A DNA stretch of 64,000 nucleotides from Hyphomicrobiales bacterium (lineage in GTDB: Bacteria; Pseudomonadota; Alphaproteobacteria; Rhizobiales; Rhizobiaceae). The stretch is from contig UBNQ01000016.1 in the NCBI GenBank assembly GCA_900466875.1, positions 1 through 64,000 on the forward strand, in the 5' to 3' direction. The notes under the pieces were generated by a model. It did no database searches and was not told the origin of the DNA. It worked only from the letters and a program-made list of their open reading frames with translations. Below are positions 29,684-38,778 of this stretch, one piece after another. Position 1 is the first letter of the stretch. Every line of letters begins with the position of its first letter. Both the position numbers and the translations under genes were made by a program.

Positions 29684-30703
29684 TCAGCGTACGGTCAAAA
29701 ATTCGTTTGTGTAATATCCCGCAAAATCCGGCTTCGACTCAAGGGACTTGCCGCCCGCGGCCTTGAGAATGCCGGCCTGATACGCGTAAGCGCCGATCGC
29801 CTCGAATTTGGCAGGATCGATCGTGCCGATGACGTCTTCGGTGCTGCGGAGATACTTGCCTTCGATCAGCGCCTTGAGCGACGCCTGGATCAGCGCGCGG
29901 TCGGTCAAGGCATCCCTGTTGGCGGCAATCAACAGGTCGGTTGCCTCGTCCGGATTTTCGATGGCGTATTGATAGCCCTTTCGGGTCGCCTGAAGGAAGG
30001 CTGCCGCTTCCTTTGGATTGTCGTCCAGAAACTTCCGGCTGGAGCCGATCAGCGTCGTGTGTTCGTCCGGCACGCCGAAATCTGCATAACGGAATGCGCC
30101 CTGTTTCAGCCCTTCCAGTTCCGCTTTGACGCCTTCCCAGGTATAGACCTCAAGCGTGAAGTCGACGGCACCGTTTTCCAACGCCTGGTAGGCAGAGGTG
30201 CCGAGCGTGATCGTCTCGAACTCGCCCTTGCCGCCGTCATGGCGAATGATCGAGGATATCAGCGCGTTTTCCCAGGCCGAGCCGAAACCGCCATAGGTCT
30301 TGCCGTCCAGGTCCTTCGGGCGACTGATGTCGGAGCGTCCTCCCTTGAAAACCAGGCGTCCCGTTTCCGTCTGCACGATCGCATAGGTGCCGACAAGATC
30401 GGCTCCAGCCGTGCGTTGGGTCAGAAGCGCAATCGAGCCGAGAATGCCGAAATCGGCCACGTGGTTGGCGACCAGCGTGCCGGCTGATGTGTCGGTGTAG
30501 GGAAGGATTTCGACGTTGAGGCCCGCGTCCTTGTAGAAACCTTTGTCGCGGGCGACGAACAGGCCAATGTGATTGGTGTTCGGGGTCCAGTCGAGAGCGA
30601 CAGAAACCTTGGACGCGGCATGCGATGAGGTTGGTAGCGCAGGCACAGCCAAGGCGGCAAGTGCCGCAAGCGTGGCGCGTCGGCTCAGCAGGAATTGGCT
30701 CAT
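29684..30703 (-). CDS. thiY: Thiamine-precursor (HMP) ABC transporter binding protein, ThiY-like
   Basis: A 339-residue periplasmic binding protein of the NMT1/THI5-like family. A signal peptide (SRRATLAALAALAVPALPT) is followed by VALDWTPNTNHIGLFVARDKGF, the family's ligand-side start. HMP (4-amino-5-hydroxymethyl-2-methylpyrimidine) or its formylamino form is the probable ligand. This is inferred from the operon: a TPP riboswitch, a YkoF-like protein, a permease (ThiX) and an ATPase (ThiZ) precede it. Its start overlaps the ATPase stop by 4 bp. Confidence 0.88.
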   Translation of the reverse strand: MSQFLLSRRATLAALAALAVPALPTSSHAASKVSVALDWTPNTNHIGLFVARDKGFYKDAGLNVEILPYTDTSAGTLVANHVADFGILGSIALLTQRTAGADLVGTYAIVQTETGRLVFKGGRSDISRPKDLDGKTYGGFGSAWENALISSIIRHDGGKGEFETITLGTSAYQALENGAVDFTLEVYTWEGVKAELEGLKQGAFRYADFGVPDEHTTLIGSSRKFLDDNPKEAAAFLQATRKGYQYAIENPDEATDLLIAANRDALTDRALIQASLKALIEGKYLRSTEDVIGTIDPAKFEAIGAYAYQAGILKAAGGKSLESKPDFAGYYTNEFLTVR

Positions 30704-31479
30704 GGCAACTGTCCTTCTTGTTGCTGGATTTTGGGAGAGAGGAGAAAGTCGAGTATCGACGTCTCTATGATTGCCGCTTCGGCACGAGCGCCTGGATGGG
30801 AGAAACGGGCGCGCGGCAGCGGGACCTCGATCGTCTGCTCAACGCGAGCCGGTCGCGGCGTCAGCAGGTGGATTCGGTCGGAAAGCATCACGGCTTCGCG
30901 GACATCATGGGTGATCAGGACGATGGTCCAGCGGTGTTTCAGCCACATGGCCTCCAGCCAGATCTGCATCTGGTTGCGGGTGAGGGCATCCAGGGCCCCG
31001 AATGGTTCATCCAGCAGCAACACGGGCTTGTCCTGAACGACGGTGCGCAGCAGCGCGGCGCGCTGGCGCATGCCACCCGACAACGCGCTCGGATAATGTT
31101 GCTCGAAACCGCTGAGGCCGAATTCTTGAAACAGCGGCTCGACCCGTTTGCGCGCCTGTTTTCGGGGCAGTCCCTGCACTTCGAGGCCGAGCGTCGTGTT
31201 GTCGATGATCCGCCGCCAGGGCATCAGTGCATCACGCTGCGGCATGAAGGCGAAGGGGCGGTCGGTCGGCGCAAGCTGCTTGCCGGCAAAACGGATCTCC
31301 CCGCTGCGCGCTGTGGCGGCACCGGTCAAAAGCTTGAAGATGGTCGATTTCCCTGCTCCCGAAGGCCCCAGGATCGATACGAATTCACCCGGCATGACAT
31401 CCAGCGAAACATCGTGCAGGACATCGATGTCGCCGTAGCTCAGCGAGATCCGATCGAGGGAGAGCAGGGGCGACGTCAT
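30700..31479 (-). CDS. thiZ: ABC transporter ATP-binding protein, ThiZ-like
   Basis: A 259-residue ABC ATPase with Walker A GPSGAGKST near 38, Q-loop FMPQRDALMPW near 78, signature ALSGGMRQR near 128, Walker B VLLLDEPFGALD near 150 and the switch His in LITHDVREA near 185. The ATG at 31479 overlaps the permease stop; the longer open frame upstream is out of frame with the permease and not coding. It energises HMP uptake with ThiX and ThiY under control of the TPP riboswitch at 32920-33005. Confidence 0.9.
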   Translation of the reverse strand: MTSPLLSLDRISLSYGDIDVLHDVSLDVMPGEFVSILGPSGAGKSTIFKLLTGAATARSGEIRFAGKQLAPTDRPFAFMPQRDALMPWRRIIDNTTLGLEVQGLPRKQARKRVEPLFQEFGLSGFEQHYPSALSGGMRQRAALLRTVVQDKPVLLLDEPFGALDALTRNQMQIWLEAMWLKHRWTIVLITHDVREAVMLSDRIHLLTPRPARVEQTIEVPLPRARFSHPGARAEAAIIETSILDFLLSPKIQQQEGQLP

Positions 31480-32282
31480 ATTCTTCTCCCGGACGAGCCA
31501 TCGATCCAGGGAGCGGCCAGCCTCTGCACGGCCCATGTGGCACTGAACAGGAGCAAGGTCAGCAGCGAACTGACCAGCACTGCGGCAAGCACGAGGTCGG
31601 GACGGAAATTGTTCTTGGCATTGAGCATGTAGATGCCGAGCCCTCGGGCGGCTCCGGCATATTCGGCGAAAATGGCCGCAACCACGGCATAGGTGATGGA
31701 GATGCGCAGTCCGGCGAAGAAATAGGGAAGGGCGGAGGGCAGGCGAGCAAGCCGGAAACGCCTCCAGCGGGACGCGCCCATGGAGGCAAGCAGATCCTCG
31801 ACTTCCTTTTCGGTAGAGGCGTAACCTTCGGCCAGAGCGACCAGCATCGGAAAGAATGTGACGAGTGCCACGAGCAGGATTTTCGGCAGAAGACCAAAGC
31901 CGAACCACAACACGACCAGCGGGGCGATCGCCACCAGCGGCAGGGTCTGGCTGGCGATGAAGATGGGAAAGAGCGCTCGCCGCATCAGGGCGGAAAAATC
32001 GATAAGCACCGACAGCAGAAACGCCAGAACGAGCGAGAGCGAGAAACCGAGCAACGTTGCCCGAAGCGTCGGCACGGTATTGAGCCACAGAGCTTCGCGA
32101 TTGAGCCAGGCCTGCTGGATAACCTGGGATGGCGCTGGCAGGGTCGTCTCCGAAATGCCGGAGAAGCGGCAGTAGATTTCCCACGCAAGCAGCAGGCTGC
32201 CGGCGGCGACGAGAGCCGGCAATGCCTGAAGGGCATGATCGCGGAACATGCGGCTGCGCATGCGGAAAGCGCTCGACAACAT
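31476..32282 (-). CDS. thiX: ABC transporter permease, ThiX-like
   Basis: A 268-residue inner-membrane permease with about six hydrophobic segments and the EAA coupling loop near 165-185 (SMGASRWRRFRLARLPSALP). It is third-gene partner of ThiY and ThiZ, 20 bp after the YkoF-like gene, in the riboswitch-controlled operon. Start at 32282 is the first ATG in the frame; the ribosome site is not strong, so coupling to the upstream gene is likely. Confidence 0.88.
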   Translation of the reverse strand: MLSSAFRMRSRMFRDHALQALPALVAAGSLLLAWEIYCRFSGISETTLPAPSQVIQQAWLNREALWLNTVPTLRATLLGFSLSLVLAFLLSVLIDFSALMRRALFPIFIASQTLPLVAIAPLVVLWFGFGLLPKILLVALVTFFPMLVALAEGYASTEKEVEDLLASMGASRWRRFRLARLPSALPYFFAGLRISITYAVVAAIFAEYAGAARGLGIYMLNAKNNFRPDLVLAAVLVSSLLTLLLFSATWAVQRLAAPWIDGSSGRRI

Positions 32283-32302
32283 CGAATTGTCCGTAAGACC
32301 GG

Positions 32303-32911
32303 TTAGATGGCGGTCGGGCTGTTGGCCGAAACAGTCAGATCGATGGTCACGTGCCCGTGGGGAGGCCCGAAGCGGACAAAAGCCTCGCCGACGGTCGCAA
32401 ACACCGGAGCGGCATCGCCACGCAGCTTGGTGCAGAAATTCTTCGACCGGTCGAACACACCCGACGACTTGATGAAGTCGATGCAGCCGTAGATCTCATC
32501 CATGTGCTGGCCGATGCCGAGCGTATAGAGAGAAAACTGCGCTGCAGCGGGTTGGCCGGCAAGCGGAATGGACGAGACGGCGGACAATGCCTGCGCCTTG
32601 CGCTCCTCGAGCGGGGCGAGTGGCCCGGTCATCTCGGGCACATGGCAGATTGGGTCATCCGGTTCACCCGGGCAGCCGCGCGACAGCGTTGCATGCATGA
32701 CGCAATGCTTGCCGGATCTGGCGGCCGCCACGAACAGGTCACGCATTGCGGCAAGGACGACATCTGGTGTTCCGACGAGAAGCGTCGAGATATCGTCCGT
32801 CTCGATCCTCAACTGATCCCGGTAGGGATCAAGCGCAGACAAGGCGCCGAGGATGACATCAACGAAATCGTCGGACATCGGGTAAAGGGAAATCTGCGCG
32901 CCGGAAAACAT
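32303..32911 (-). CDS. YkoF-like thiamine/HMP-binding protein
   Basis: A 202-residue protein with two related halves. Each half has a YkoF-type start (GAQISLYPMSDDFVDVIL near residue 4; AAQFSLYTLGIGQHMDEI near 122) and a matching later strand, giving the tandem ferredoxin-like fold that binds thiamine or HMP in YkoF. It is the first gene behind the TPP riboswitch and probably a cytoplasmic pyrimidine-binding partner of the ThiXYZ importer. A GAGG ribosome site lies 6 bases before the ATG and directly after the riboswitch, so the riboswitch could act on translation. Confidence 0.88.
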   Translation of the reverse strand: MFSGAQISLYPMSDDFVDVILGALSALDPYRDQLRIETDDISTLLVGTPDVVLAAMRDLFVAAARSGKHCVMHATLSRGCPGEPDDPICHVPEMTGPLAPLEERKAQALSAVSSIPLAGQPAAAQFSLYTLGIGQHMDEIYGCIDFIKSSGVFDRSKNFCTKLRGDAAPVFATVGEAFVRFGPPHGHVTIDLTVSANSPTAI

Positions 32912-32919
32912 CTTGCACC

Positions 32920-33005
32920 TCGCTCCGCTGGCATTATCCAGATCAGCTTAAGGGTCCGCGGTCATGGCGACCGAATCTCAACCCCGGCATTACGGAGCAC
33001 CCCTG
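32920..33005 (-). promoter_or_regulatory. TPP riboswitch (THI element)
   Basis: Read on the minus strand, the element has the conserved parts in order: GGGGTGC at 33003-32997, GGGTTGAGAT, an extra stem, ACCCTTAAGCTGATCTGGAT and AATGCCAGCGGAG ending near 32923. These are the pyrimidine- and pyrophosphate-sensor loops of the thiamine pyrophosphate riboswitch. It lies just before the YkoF-like gene and should shut the HMP uptake operon off when TPP is abundant. Confidence 0.95.
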
Positions 33006-33015
33006 TCGGCCCCTG

Positions 33016-33455
33016 ATAGATCACTTGACGTGGGACTGGCAAGGGGCGTGTTGAACTGCCGCTCCGGGTGGGGTGCGAGATGGCGGTAATTTGCTGCTGC
33101 CTATGGAGCGCCGGAGTGCACTTACATCCCTGCAAACGCTCAAAAGCGACGGAAATCGGAACCATCTTCCGGCGCGGCCTATCCGAGCCGCAGTTGATAG
33201 CGCGGCACGGGCAGATGATTTCGGATATCGTTGGGAGCTATCTGAAGACGTTGGACGAGACGTCCGAAGGCGCCTGATCACGGTGGTGCGGTATTTTCGC
33301 CGCAGGAGGTGTTGATACGCTTCCCGCGCATGCCCTCACATATTGACTCACTTTTAAGTGATCGATAATTCCTGAGTTAATACATCAAGTTTATGGACTT
33401 CGCCGTTTTTGCGGTGCGGCCCGTATTTGCTTCGCATGCACCAAGGGGGCATTCC
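33016..33455. other. Divergent intergenic region with a 14-bp palindrome
   Basis: This stretch separates the thiamine operon (leftward) from the TonB receptor (rightward). I see no convincing gene; the short open frames lack ribosome sites and family features. A palindrome TCACTT-TT-AAGTGA at 33348-33361, about 95 bp before the receptor start, is a candidate operator for iron or siderophore control. Confidence 0.4.
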
Positions 33456-35591
33456 ATGTTCGGCTCAAACGTTTTCAATTCGCGTGCAGGCAAGACTGCC
33501 AGCCGCAGCCTTCTGCTGGTCCTGCTGTCCAGCTGCGCAATTCTTCTGCCGCTCCACGCCTATGCGCAGACTGCAGGCGGGGATGATGCGAGCACAACGC
33601 TGAAACCAATCACACTTCAGGCGGATGGTTCTCCAGTCGGGCCTGATTCGACGATTGTTGCGAAAAGCACGCGGGCGACCAGCAAAACAGACACCCCGAT
33701 ACTTGATGCTCCGGCTTCTGTTTCAGTCGTGACCGAAGAAGAGTTGGAAGAGCGCGGTGTGACGAACCTTGATGAGGCCCTGTCCTACACGCCCGGCGTC
33801 TCGACCGATGTCTACGGATCCGATAACCGATACGATCACTATATGATCCGCGGTTTTTACGCCACGAACAGCACCTACCGTGATGGTTTACCTCTGCGGG
33901 TAAGCAACTTCACCGGTAGCCGCATGGAACCCTACGGTTTGCAGCGCCTTGAGGTGCTGAAGGGCTCAAACTCCACTCTGTTCGGTCTTTCCTCCCCTGG
34001 TGGTATCGTCAATGCTGTCACCAAGCGACCGCAAGATTACAAATTTGGCGAAGTGTACACGACGTTCGGCGAGGATCACATCGAGACGGGAACCGATTTC
34101 GGCGGTCCGATCGATCCGGACGGGCTGTGGTCCTATCGGCTTACCGCGAAATGGCAGGATGCCAAGCAGGGTATCGAATACAGTAACGATGATCGTATCT
34201 ATATCGCCCCGGCGCTGACTTTCAGTCCATCCGCAGAAACGGACTTCACGCTGTTGATGAGCTACAGCAAGCGCGACGGAAGCACGGCACACAGCGTTCC
34301 CTACCTGTTGGGCATTGATTCAGAGACGTATCTGGCCGAGCCGGATTTCGACAATATGGATACGATCGAGCGAAACATAGGTTACGAGTTTCGCCATGAC
34401 TTTGGTAACGGTTTGGAATTCCGTCAGAATTCGCGTTATACAGATCTCGATATGGTATATCAGCAGGTCTATACGTCCAGCCCTGTTTTGACGGCCGACC
34501 GCGCTGCTTTCGACGTGGACGGTAGCAATCAGCGTATCGATATTGACAACCAGTTCCAGTATGATGCGAATGTTGGTCGTTTCGATAGCCGCACGCTCTT
34601 CGGCTTCAGTTATGAGCACGACAAGCTGCGCGAGGCATCGGCGTTCGGTACTGCGGGTCCGATCGATCCATTCAACCCGATTTATTGTGGCCGAGCTTGC
34701 ATCACGCTGCCGGCGAAAAGCGTTACGAATTCCACGCAGATCGCCAAAAGCGTCTATCTCCAGGAAGAGCTAACACTGGATGATCGCTGGATACTTACCT
34801 TGGGCGGGCGTTACGACCATGTCGATACGACGAGCAGTGGTGTAGGCGCGGTCGACGAGGCTTTCACGACGCGAGCCGGCTTGACATACAAGGCGACGAA
34901 AGAGCTTTCGCTATACGCAAGCTACATGGAATCGTTCCTGCCGGTCGGGGCCGATCGTTCCAGATACGTGGGTTCGCCTCAGCCGCAGGAAGGCACTCAA
35001 TACGAGGTTGGGGTGAAGTATCAGCCTGATGGCATGGACGCGCTGTTCACGCTCGCCTTATTTGATCTTTCCCAAACCAACGTCCCGCAATACCAGTACA
35101 ATCTTGATGGTAGCTACCAGGTCCTTCAAATTGGCAAGACCAGGGTCCGGGGCGTCGAGTTCGAAAGCAAGATTGCTCTTTCCGACCGCCTCGATCTCAT
35201 CGCGGGCTATTCCTATTGGGATGCGAAGATCGACAACGACCTTGATGCCACCATCATCGGCAATCGTCCTGAAACCGTGCCTAGTCATGTGGCATCGCTT
35301 TGGGCTAATTATACGATCCCTGGCAATGGCGCACTTGGTGACCTGACGTTGGGCGCCGGCGTGCGGTTCGTCGGCGGGATTTATGCGGACAACCAGAACA
35401 CGGTTAAGCTTCCATCGCGGGCGCTGATCGATGCTGCGGTAAAGTATCAGGTCACCGAGAATGTTGCTTTGTCAGTCAATGCGACGAATCTGTTCGACAA
35501 GGAATTCATCAGTGACGTCGACACCTTCAGCAACTCCGCCTTCTACGGTGATCGCCGCAAGGTTCTGGGCACGTTGAAATATACCTGGTAA
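33456..35591 (+). CDS. TonB-dependent siderophore receptor (FhuA/FoxA type)
   Basis: A 711-residue outer-membrane gated channel for a ferric siderophore. A signal peptide of about 35 residues ends in AYAQ. The TonB box region and N-terminal plug follow (ILDAPASVSVVTEEELEERG near 80; LEVLKGSNSTLFGLSSPGGIVNAVTK near 150-175). The 22-strand barrel ends in the typical C-terminal aromatic residue (LGTLKYTW). Start at 33456 has AAGGGGG upstream and gives a clean leader, unlike the frame-opening ATG at 33393. The downstream genes encode a periplasmic binding protein, two permeases and an ATPase, a complete uptake path. The pattern fits hydroxamate-type receptors, but the ligand is not readable. Confidence 0.92.
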   Translation: MFGSNVFNSRAGKTASRSLLLVLLSSCAILLPLHAYAQTAGGDDASTTLKPITLQADGSPVGPDSTIVAKSTRATSKTDTPILDAPASVSVVTEEELEERGVTNLDEALSYTPGVSTDVYGSDNRYDHYMIRGFYATNSTYRDGLPLRVSNFTGSRMEPYGLQRLEVLKGSNSTLFGLSSPGGIVNAVTKRPQDYKFGEVYTTFGEDHIETGTDFGGPIDPDGLWSYRLTAKWQDAKQGIEYSNDDRIYIAPALTFSPSAETDFTLLMSYSKRDGSTAHSVPYLLGIDSETYLAEPDFDNMDTIERNIGYEFRHDFGNGLEFRQNSRYTDLDMVYQQVYTSSPVLTADRAAFDVDGSNQRIDIDNQFQYDANVGRFDSRTLFGFSYEHDKLREASAFGTAGPIDPFNPIYCGRACITLPAKSVTNSTQIAKSVYLQEELTLDDRWILTLGGRYDHVDTTSSGVGAVDEAFTTRAGLTYKATKELSLYASYMESFLPVGADRSRYVGSPQPQEGTQYEVGVKYQPDGMDALFTLALFDLSQTNVPQYQYNLDGSYQVLQIGKTRVRGVEFESKIALSDRLDLIAGYSYWDAKIDNDLDATIIGNRPETVPSHVASLWANYTIPGNGALGDLTLGAGVRFVGGIYADNQNTVKLPSRALIDAAVKYQVTENVALSVNATNLFDKEFISDVDTFSNSAFYGDRRKVLGTLKYTW

Positions 35592-35711
35592 ATTGGCTCA
35601 AGTTCAGGCATTCCTCGGCACGATCGAGGGATGCCTTTATTTTGGCGGTTGATTTCGGTTCCCGCGCCATGGGAAACGATCAGGTCGCGGCAGATGATGA
35701 TAGGAAGAGCG

Positions 35712-36791
35712 ATGCGAAAGGTCGGTTCTGGCGAAGGCATGGCGAATGTCGGCAACGAGATGAAACGCCGCCAGCTTCTGATGCGCATGGCTGCAGGTTT
35801 CTCCGGGGCGGTTGCCGTAAGCGCCGGCCTCGACCCGTTTTCCTCTTTCGGGCGGGCTGCCCTTGCCGCTGGCGAGGATTTGCGTTTCGAGCATATCTAT
35901 GGCGAGACGGTTCTCTCGAAACCGGCGGAACGCGTCGTATCGCTGGGGTACAACGTCCACGATGCGCTGCTGGCGCTCGATGTCGTGCCGGTCGGAATTC
36001 GCCAGTGGTTCGGCAACCAGCCTTACGGTGTCTGGCCGTGGGCACAATCCCATCTCGGCGATGCAAAGCCGCAGCTGATTTCCGGTGAGGTTTCGATGGA
36101 AGTGGTTGCGGGCCTGCAACCCGATCTGATCGTGGCGGTGGGCGCCGGCATATCGAAGGACGAATATGACGTCCTGTCCCAGATCGCGCCTGTGCTGATG
36201 CAGCCGAAGGACACCCCGGCCTATGGTACGCGCTGGGATATACTGACGCGAATGGTCGGCAAGGCTGTCGGTAAGACGGAACTTGCCGAAATACGCATCG
36301 CGGAGGTCGAGGCGAAATTCCAGGCGGTGCGCGACGCGCATCCGGACTGGAACAGAATGACGGCCGTCTGCGCCTATAATTTCGGCGGCGAGACCGGCGC
36401 CTTCATCGGTTCCGACACCCGCGCGACGTTTCTTTCCGAACTCGGTTTCAAACCGACGGCAAAGATCCTGTCGCTTTCCGAGACGCAAGGTTTTTATGCC
36501 CGCCTCTCTCCCGAGGATCTGTCTCCTCTGGATGCGGATCTGCTGATCTGGGTGTCCACCACGGACAAGGTGCCGGATATCCAGAGCCTGCCGTTGCGCA
36601 AGACGCTTCGGGCGCATGCCGAGGGGCGTGAAGTCTTTGCCGGAGAAGTGATGGCCGCCGCCTTGAGTTTCGGCAGCATTCTTTCCTTGCCCTATGCTCT
36701 CGACGCCCTGAAAGATGACATCGCCCTGGCGCTCGATGGAGATCCCAAGACACCGGTTGCCTCCAGCACGGCGGCGGGGCTGGCGCCTTGA
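35712..36791 (+). CDS. Iron-siderophore ABC transporter substrate-binding protein
   Basis: A 359-residue periplasmic binding protein of the FecB/FhuD class (helical backbone). A twin-arginine leader (MKRRQLLMRMAAGF) lies near the N-terminus and cleaves after ALAA. The domain shows RVVSLGYNVHDALLALDVVPVGI near 70-92 and LQPDLIVAVGAGIS near 130. Start at 35712 is chosen for AGGA 6 bases upstream; ATGs at 35739 and 35760 are in frame. It lies 120 bp after the receptor and overlaps the first permease by 4 bp. Confidence 0.9.
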   Translation: MRKVGSGEGMANVGNEMKRRQLLMRMAAGFSGAVAVSAGLDPFSSFGRAALAAGEDLRFEHIYGETVLSKPAERVVSLGYNVHDALLALDVVPVGIRQWFGNQPYGVWPWAQSHLGDAKPQLISGEVSMEVVAGLQPDLIVAVGAGISKDEYDVLSQIAPVLMQPKDTPAYGTRWDILTRMVGKAVGKTELAEIRIAEVEAKFQAVRDAHPDWNRMTAVCAYNFGGETGAFIGSDTRATFLSELGFKPTAKILSLSETQGFYARLSPEDLSPLDADLLIWVSTTDKVPDIQSLPLRKTLRAHAEGREVFAGEVMAAALSFGSILSLPYALDALKDDIALALDGDPKTPVASSTAAGLAP

Positions 36792-37774
36792 AGGCTGCGA
36801 TCGGGCTTGCTTTGCTGTTTTTCGTTGCGATCGCCCTGACGCTGGTCGTCGGCGTTCGTGACGCCGGGATTGCCGATATCTGGAACGCATTTTTTGCCTT
36901 CGATGCCAATGATCCGACACATGCGGTCATCCGGTCCGTTCGTGTGCCCCGTCTGGTCGCAGGCCTCGTCGCCGGTGCGGGGCTTGGAATGGCCGGTACC
37001 GTGATGCAGGCCGTAACGCGCAATCCGCTGGCCGATCCCGGCCTTCTCGGTGTCAATGCCGGCGCGGCCTTTGCCGTTGTCGTCGGGGCGCTTCTGACCG
37101 GGTATTCCGACAGCGGCATGATGGCCGCGCTTGCATTTCCGGGAGCCGCGATCGCCTCCATCGCCGTCTTCCTCGTCGGTGGAGCCCGAAGCGGAGCCGG
37201 CAGCCCGATCCGCCTGACCCTGGCGGGCGTCGCGATCAACGCGCTTCTTCTCTCCCTCGTTTCCGCAATCATCCTTTCCCGTAACGAGACGCTTGAGATA
37301 TTTCGCTTCTGGGTGACGGGTTCGCTGGCGCAGGCGAACACGCGCCCGATTGAAGCGATGTTTGTTGCGCTTGTCCTGGGCGCGGCGATTGCGGCGGTGA
37401 TCGCTCCCCGGATCGAAGCGCTTGCTCTCGGTTCTTCACTGGCGCGCGGTCTCGGAACCAAGCCCGGTGCCGTGCAGCTTTCCGCGCTTCTGGCGATCAT
37501 GCTGATGACCGGGGCGGCGGTCGCCGTGGCGGGTCCGATTGCCTTTGTCGGTCTGGTCGTGCCGCCTTTGGCGAGACGGATCGGCCGGCATGTGCTGCGC
37601 CGGGAACTCGCGGTCTCGGCGGTTCTCGGAGGAGCGATGATCCTGCTCGCGGATACGGCAGGCCGGCTGGTGGTGGCGCCTGTCGAAATTCGCGTTGGCA
37701 TCATGACTGCACTCGTCGGCGCGCCGGTCTTCATCTTCGTGGTGCGCCGCATGAAGCCTGGAGCGCTGACATGA
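36788..37774 (+). CDS. Iron-siderophore ABC transporter permease (FecC/FecD type), first
   Basis: A 328-residue FecCD-family permease with about nine to ten hydrophobic segments. Family motifs are RVPRLVAGLVAGAGLGMAG near 50-70, RNPLADPGLLGVNAGA near 78, and GPIAFVGLVVPPLARRIGRH near 250, which carries the ATPase coupling helix. It overlaps its neighbours by 4 bp on both sides, so the operon is translationally coupled. It should form a heterodimer with the next permease. Confidence 0.92.
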   Translation: MKAAIGLALLFFVAIALTLVVGVRDAGIADIWNAFFAFDANDPTHAVIRSVRVPRLVAGLVAGAGLGMAGTVMQAVTRNPLADPGLLGVNAGAAFAVVVGALLTGYSDSGMMAALAFPGAAIASIAVFLVGGARSGAGSPIRLTLAGVAINALLLSLVSAIILSRNETLEIFRFWVTGSLAQANTRPIEAMFVALVLGAAIAAVIAPRIEALALGSSLARGLGTKPGAVQLSALLAIMLMTGAAVAVAGPIAFVGLVVPPLARRIGRHVLRRELAVSAVLGGAMILLADTAGRLVVAPVEIRVGIMTALVGAPVFIFVVRRMKPGALT

Positions 37775-38778
37775 GCGGTGTAGGGTCCGGAAAAAGGATC
37801 GCCGGTGGATGGATGTTGCTCGGCGGTCTGCTGGTCGCCGCTGTCCTTGTTTCGCTGACGGTTGGGCAGATCATGATCACGCCGGCCGAACTTCTGCGCG
37901 GGCTGATGACTGGAAGCGGGCCCGGCTCGCTGACCTTGAGGGTGTTGCGCGGCCCCTCGACACTGACCGCTATCGGGGCGGGTGCGGTTCTTGGTGCTTC
38001 GGGGACGATCTTCCAGATACTCCTGCGCAACCCGCTGGCCGCGCCGGACGTGATGGGGTTCATGTCCGGAGCCGGCTGCGCGGTGGTCGCAGGTGTTGCC
38101 TTTGGGCTGCTCATTCCCTTGCCTATCCTTGCCGCAATCGGCGGACTTGTCGCTGCCGTGCTGGTTGCAGGCCTGGCGTTTCACAGGGGGAGCCGCCAAT
38201 CGCCGTTGACGCTCATTCTGGTCGGCATCGGCATCGGCTTTTTCGCATCGGCGGTCAGCAGTTTCCTGGTGATCCGCATGCCGCCTCAGGAGGCGGCAGA
38301 CGCCCAACGCTGGCTTACCGGCTCTCTGACAGCGCGCAACTGGGGGCATGTCCTGCAGGTGTTCGGGCTTGGGGCACTGCTTTTCGTCGTGCTCGCATTG
38401 CAGGTTCGGGCGATGGCGCTTCTTGAACTCGGCGACGAACTTGCCGCAGGTCTTGGTGCGCGCGTCGAGCGAGCCCGGTATGGGCTGATTTGCACCGGTG
38501 TTCTTCTTGCTGCCGTCGGCGTGGCTGTCGCGGGGCCGGTGCCGTTCGTCGCGATGATGGCAGGACCGCTCGGCATGCGGATCGCCGGGGTGAAACATCC
38601 GGCTTCCCGCCTTACGGCTGCCGCCGTCGCGGGTGCGACGATCACCGTTCTTGCGGAAGTCATCTCGCGTTCGGCAATCCCCGGCTTGCAATTGCCCGTC
38701 GGTGTTATGACCGGCATCATGGGGGCGCCATATCTGCTGTGGCTGCTCTGGAAAGAAGTGGAGGCAGGAGAAGTATGA
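37771..38778 (+). CDS. Iron-siderophore ABC transporter permease (FecC/FecD type), second
   Basis: A 335-residue FecCD permease. LRVLRGPSTLTAIGAGAVLGASG near 50-72, RNPLAAPDVMGFMSGAG near 83 and GPVPFVAMMAGPLGMRIAG near 258 match the family. Overlaps with the preceding permease and following ATPase are 4 bp each. Together the two permeases form the inner-membrane channel for the siderophore delivered by the binding protein. Confidence 0.92.
   Translation: MSGVGSGKRIAGGWMLLGGLLVAAVLVSLTVGQIMITPAELLRGLMTGSGPGSLTLRVLRGPSTLTAIGAGAVLGASGTIFQILLRNPLAAPDVMGFMSGAGCAVVAGVAFGLLIPLPILAAIGGLVAAVLVAGLAFHRGSRQSPLTLILVGIGIGFFASAVSSFLVIRMPPQEAADAQRWLTGSLTARNWGHVLQVFGLGALLFVVLALQVRAMALLELGDELAAGLGARVERARYGLICTGVLLAAVGVAVAGPVPFVAMMAGPLGMRIAGVKHPASRLTAAAVAGATITVLAEVISRSAIPGLQLPVGVMTGIMGAPYLLWLLWKEVEAGEV

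Noticed and set aside
33068..33277. 69-codon frame before the TonB receptor
   Set aside because: No ribosome site and a Cys-rich start that looks non-coding; at most the tail of a lost gene.
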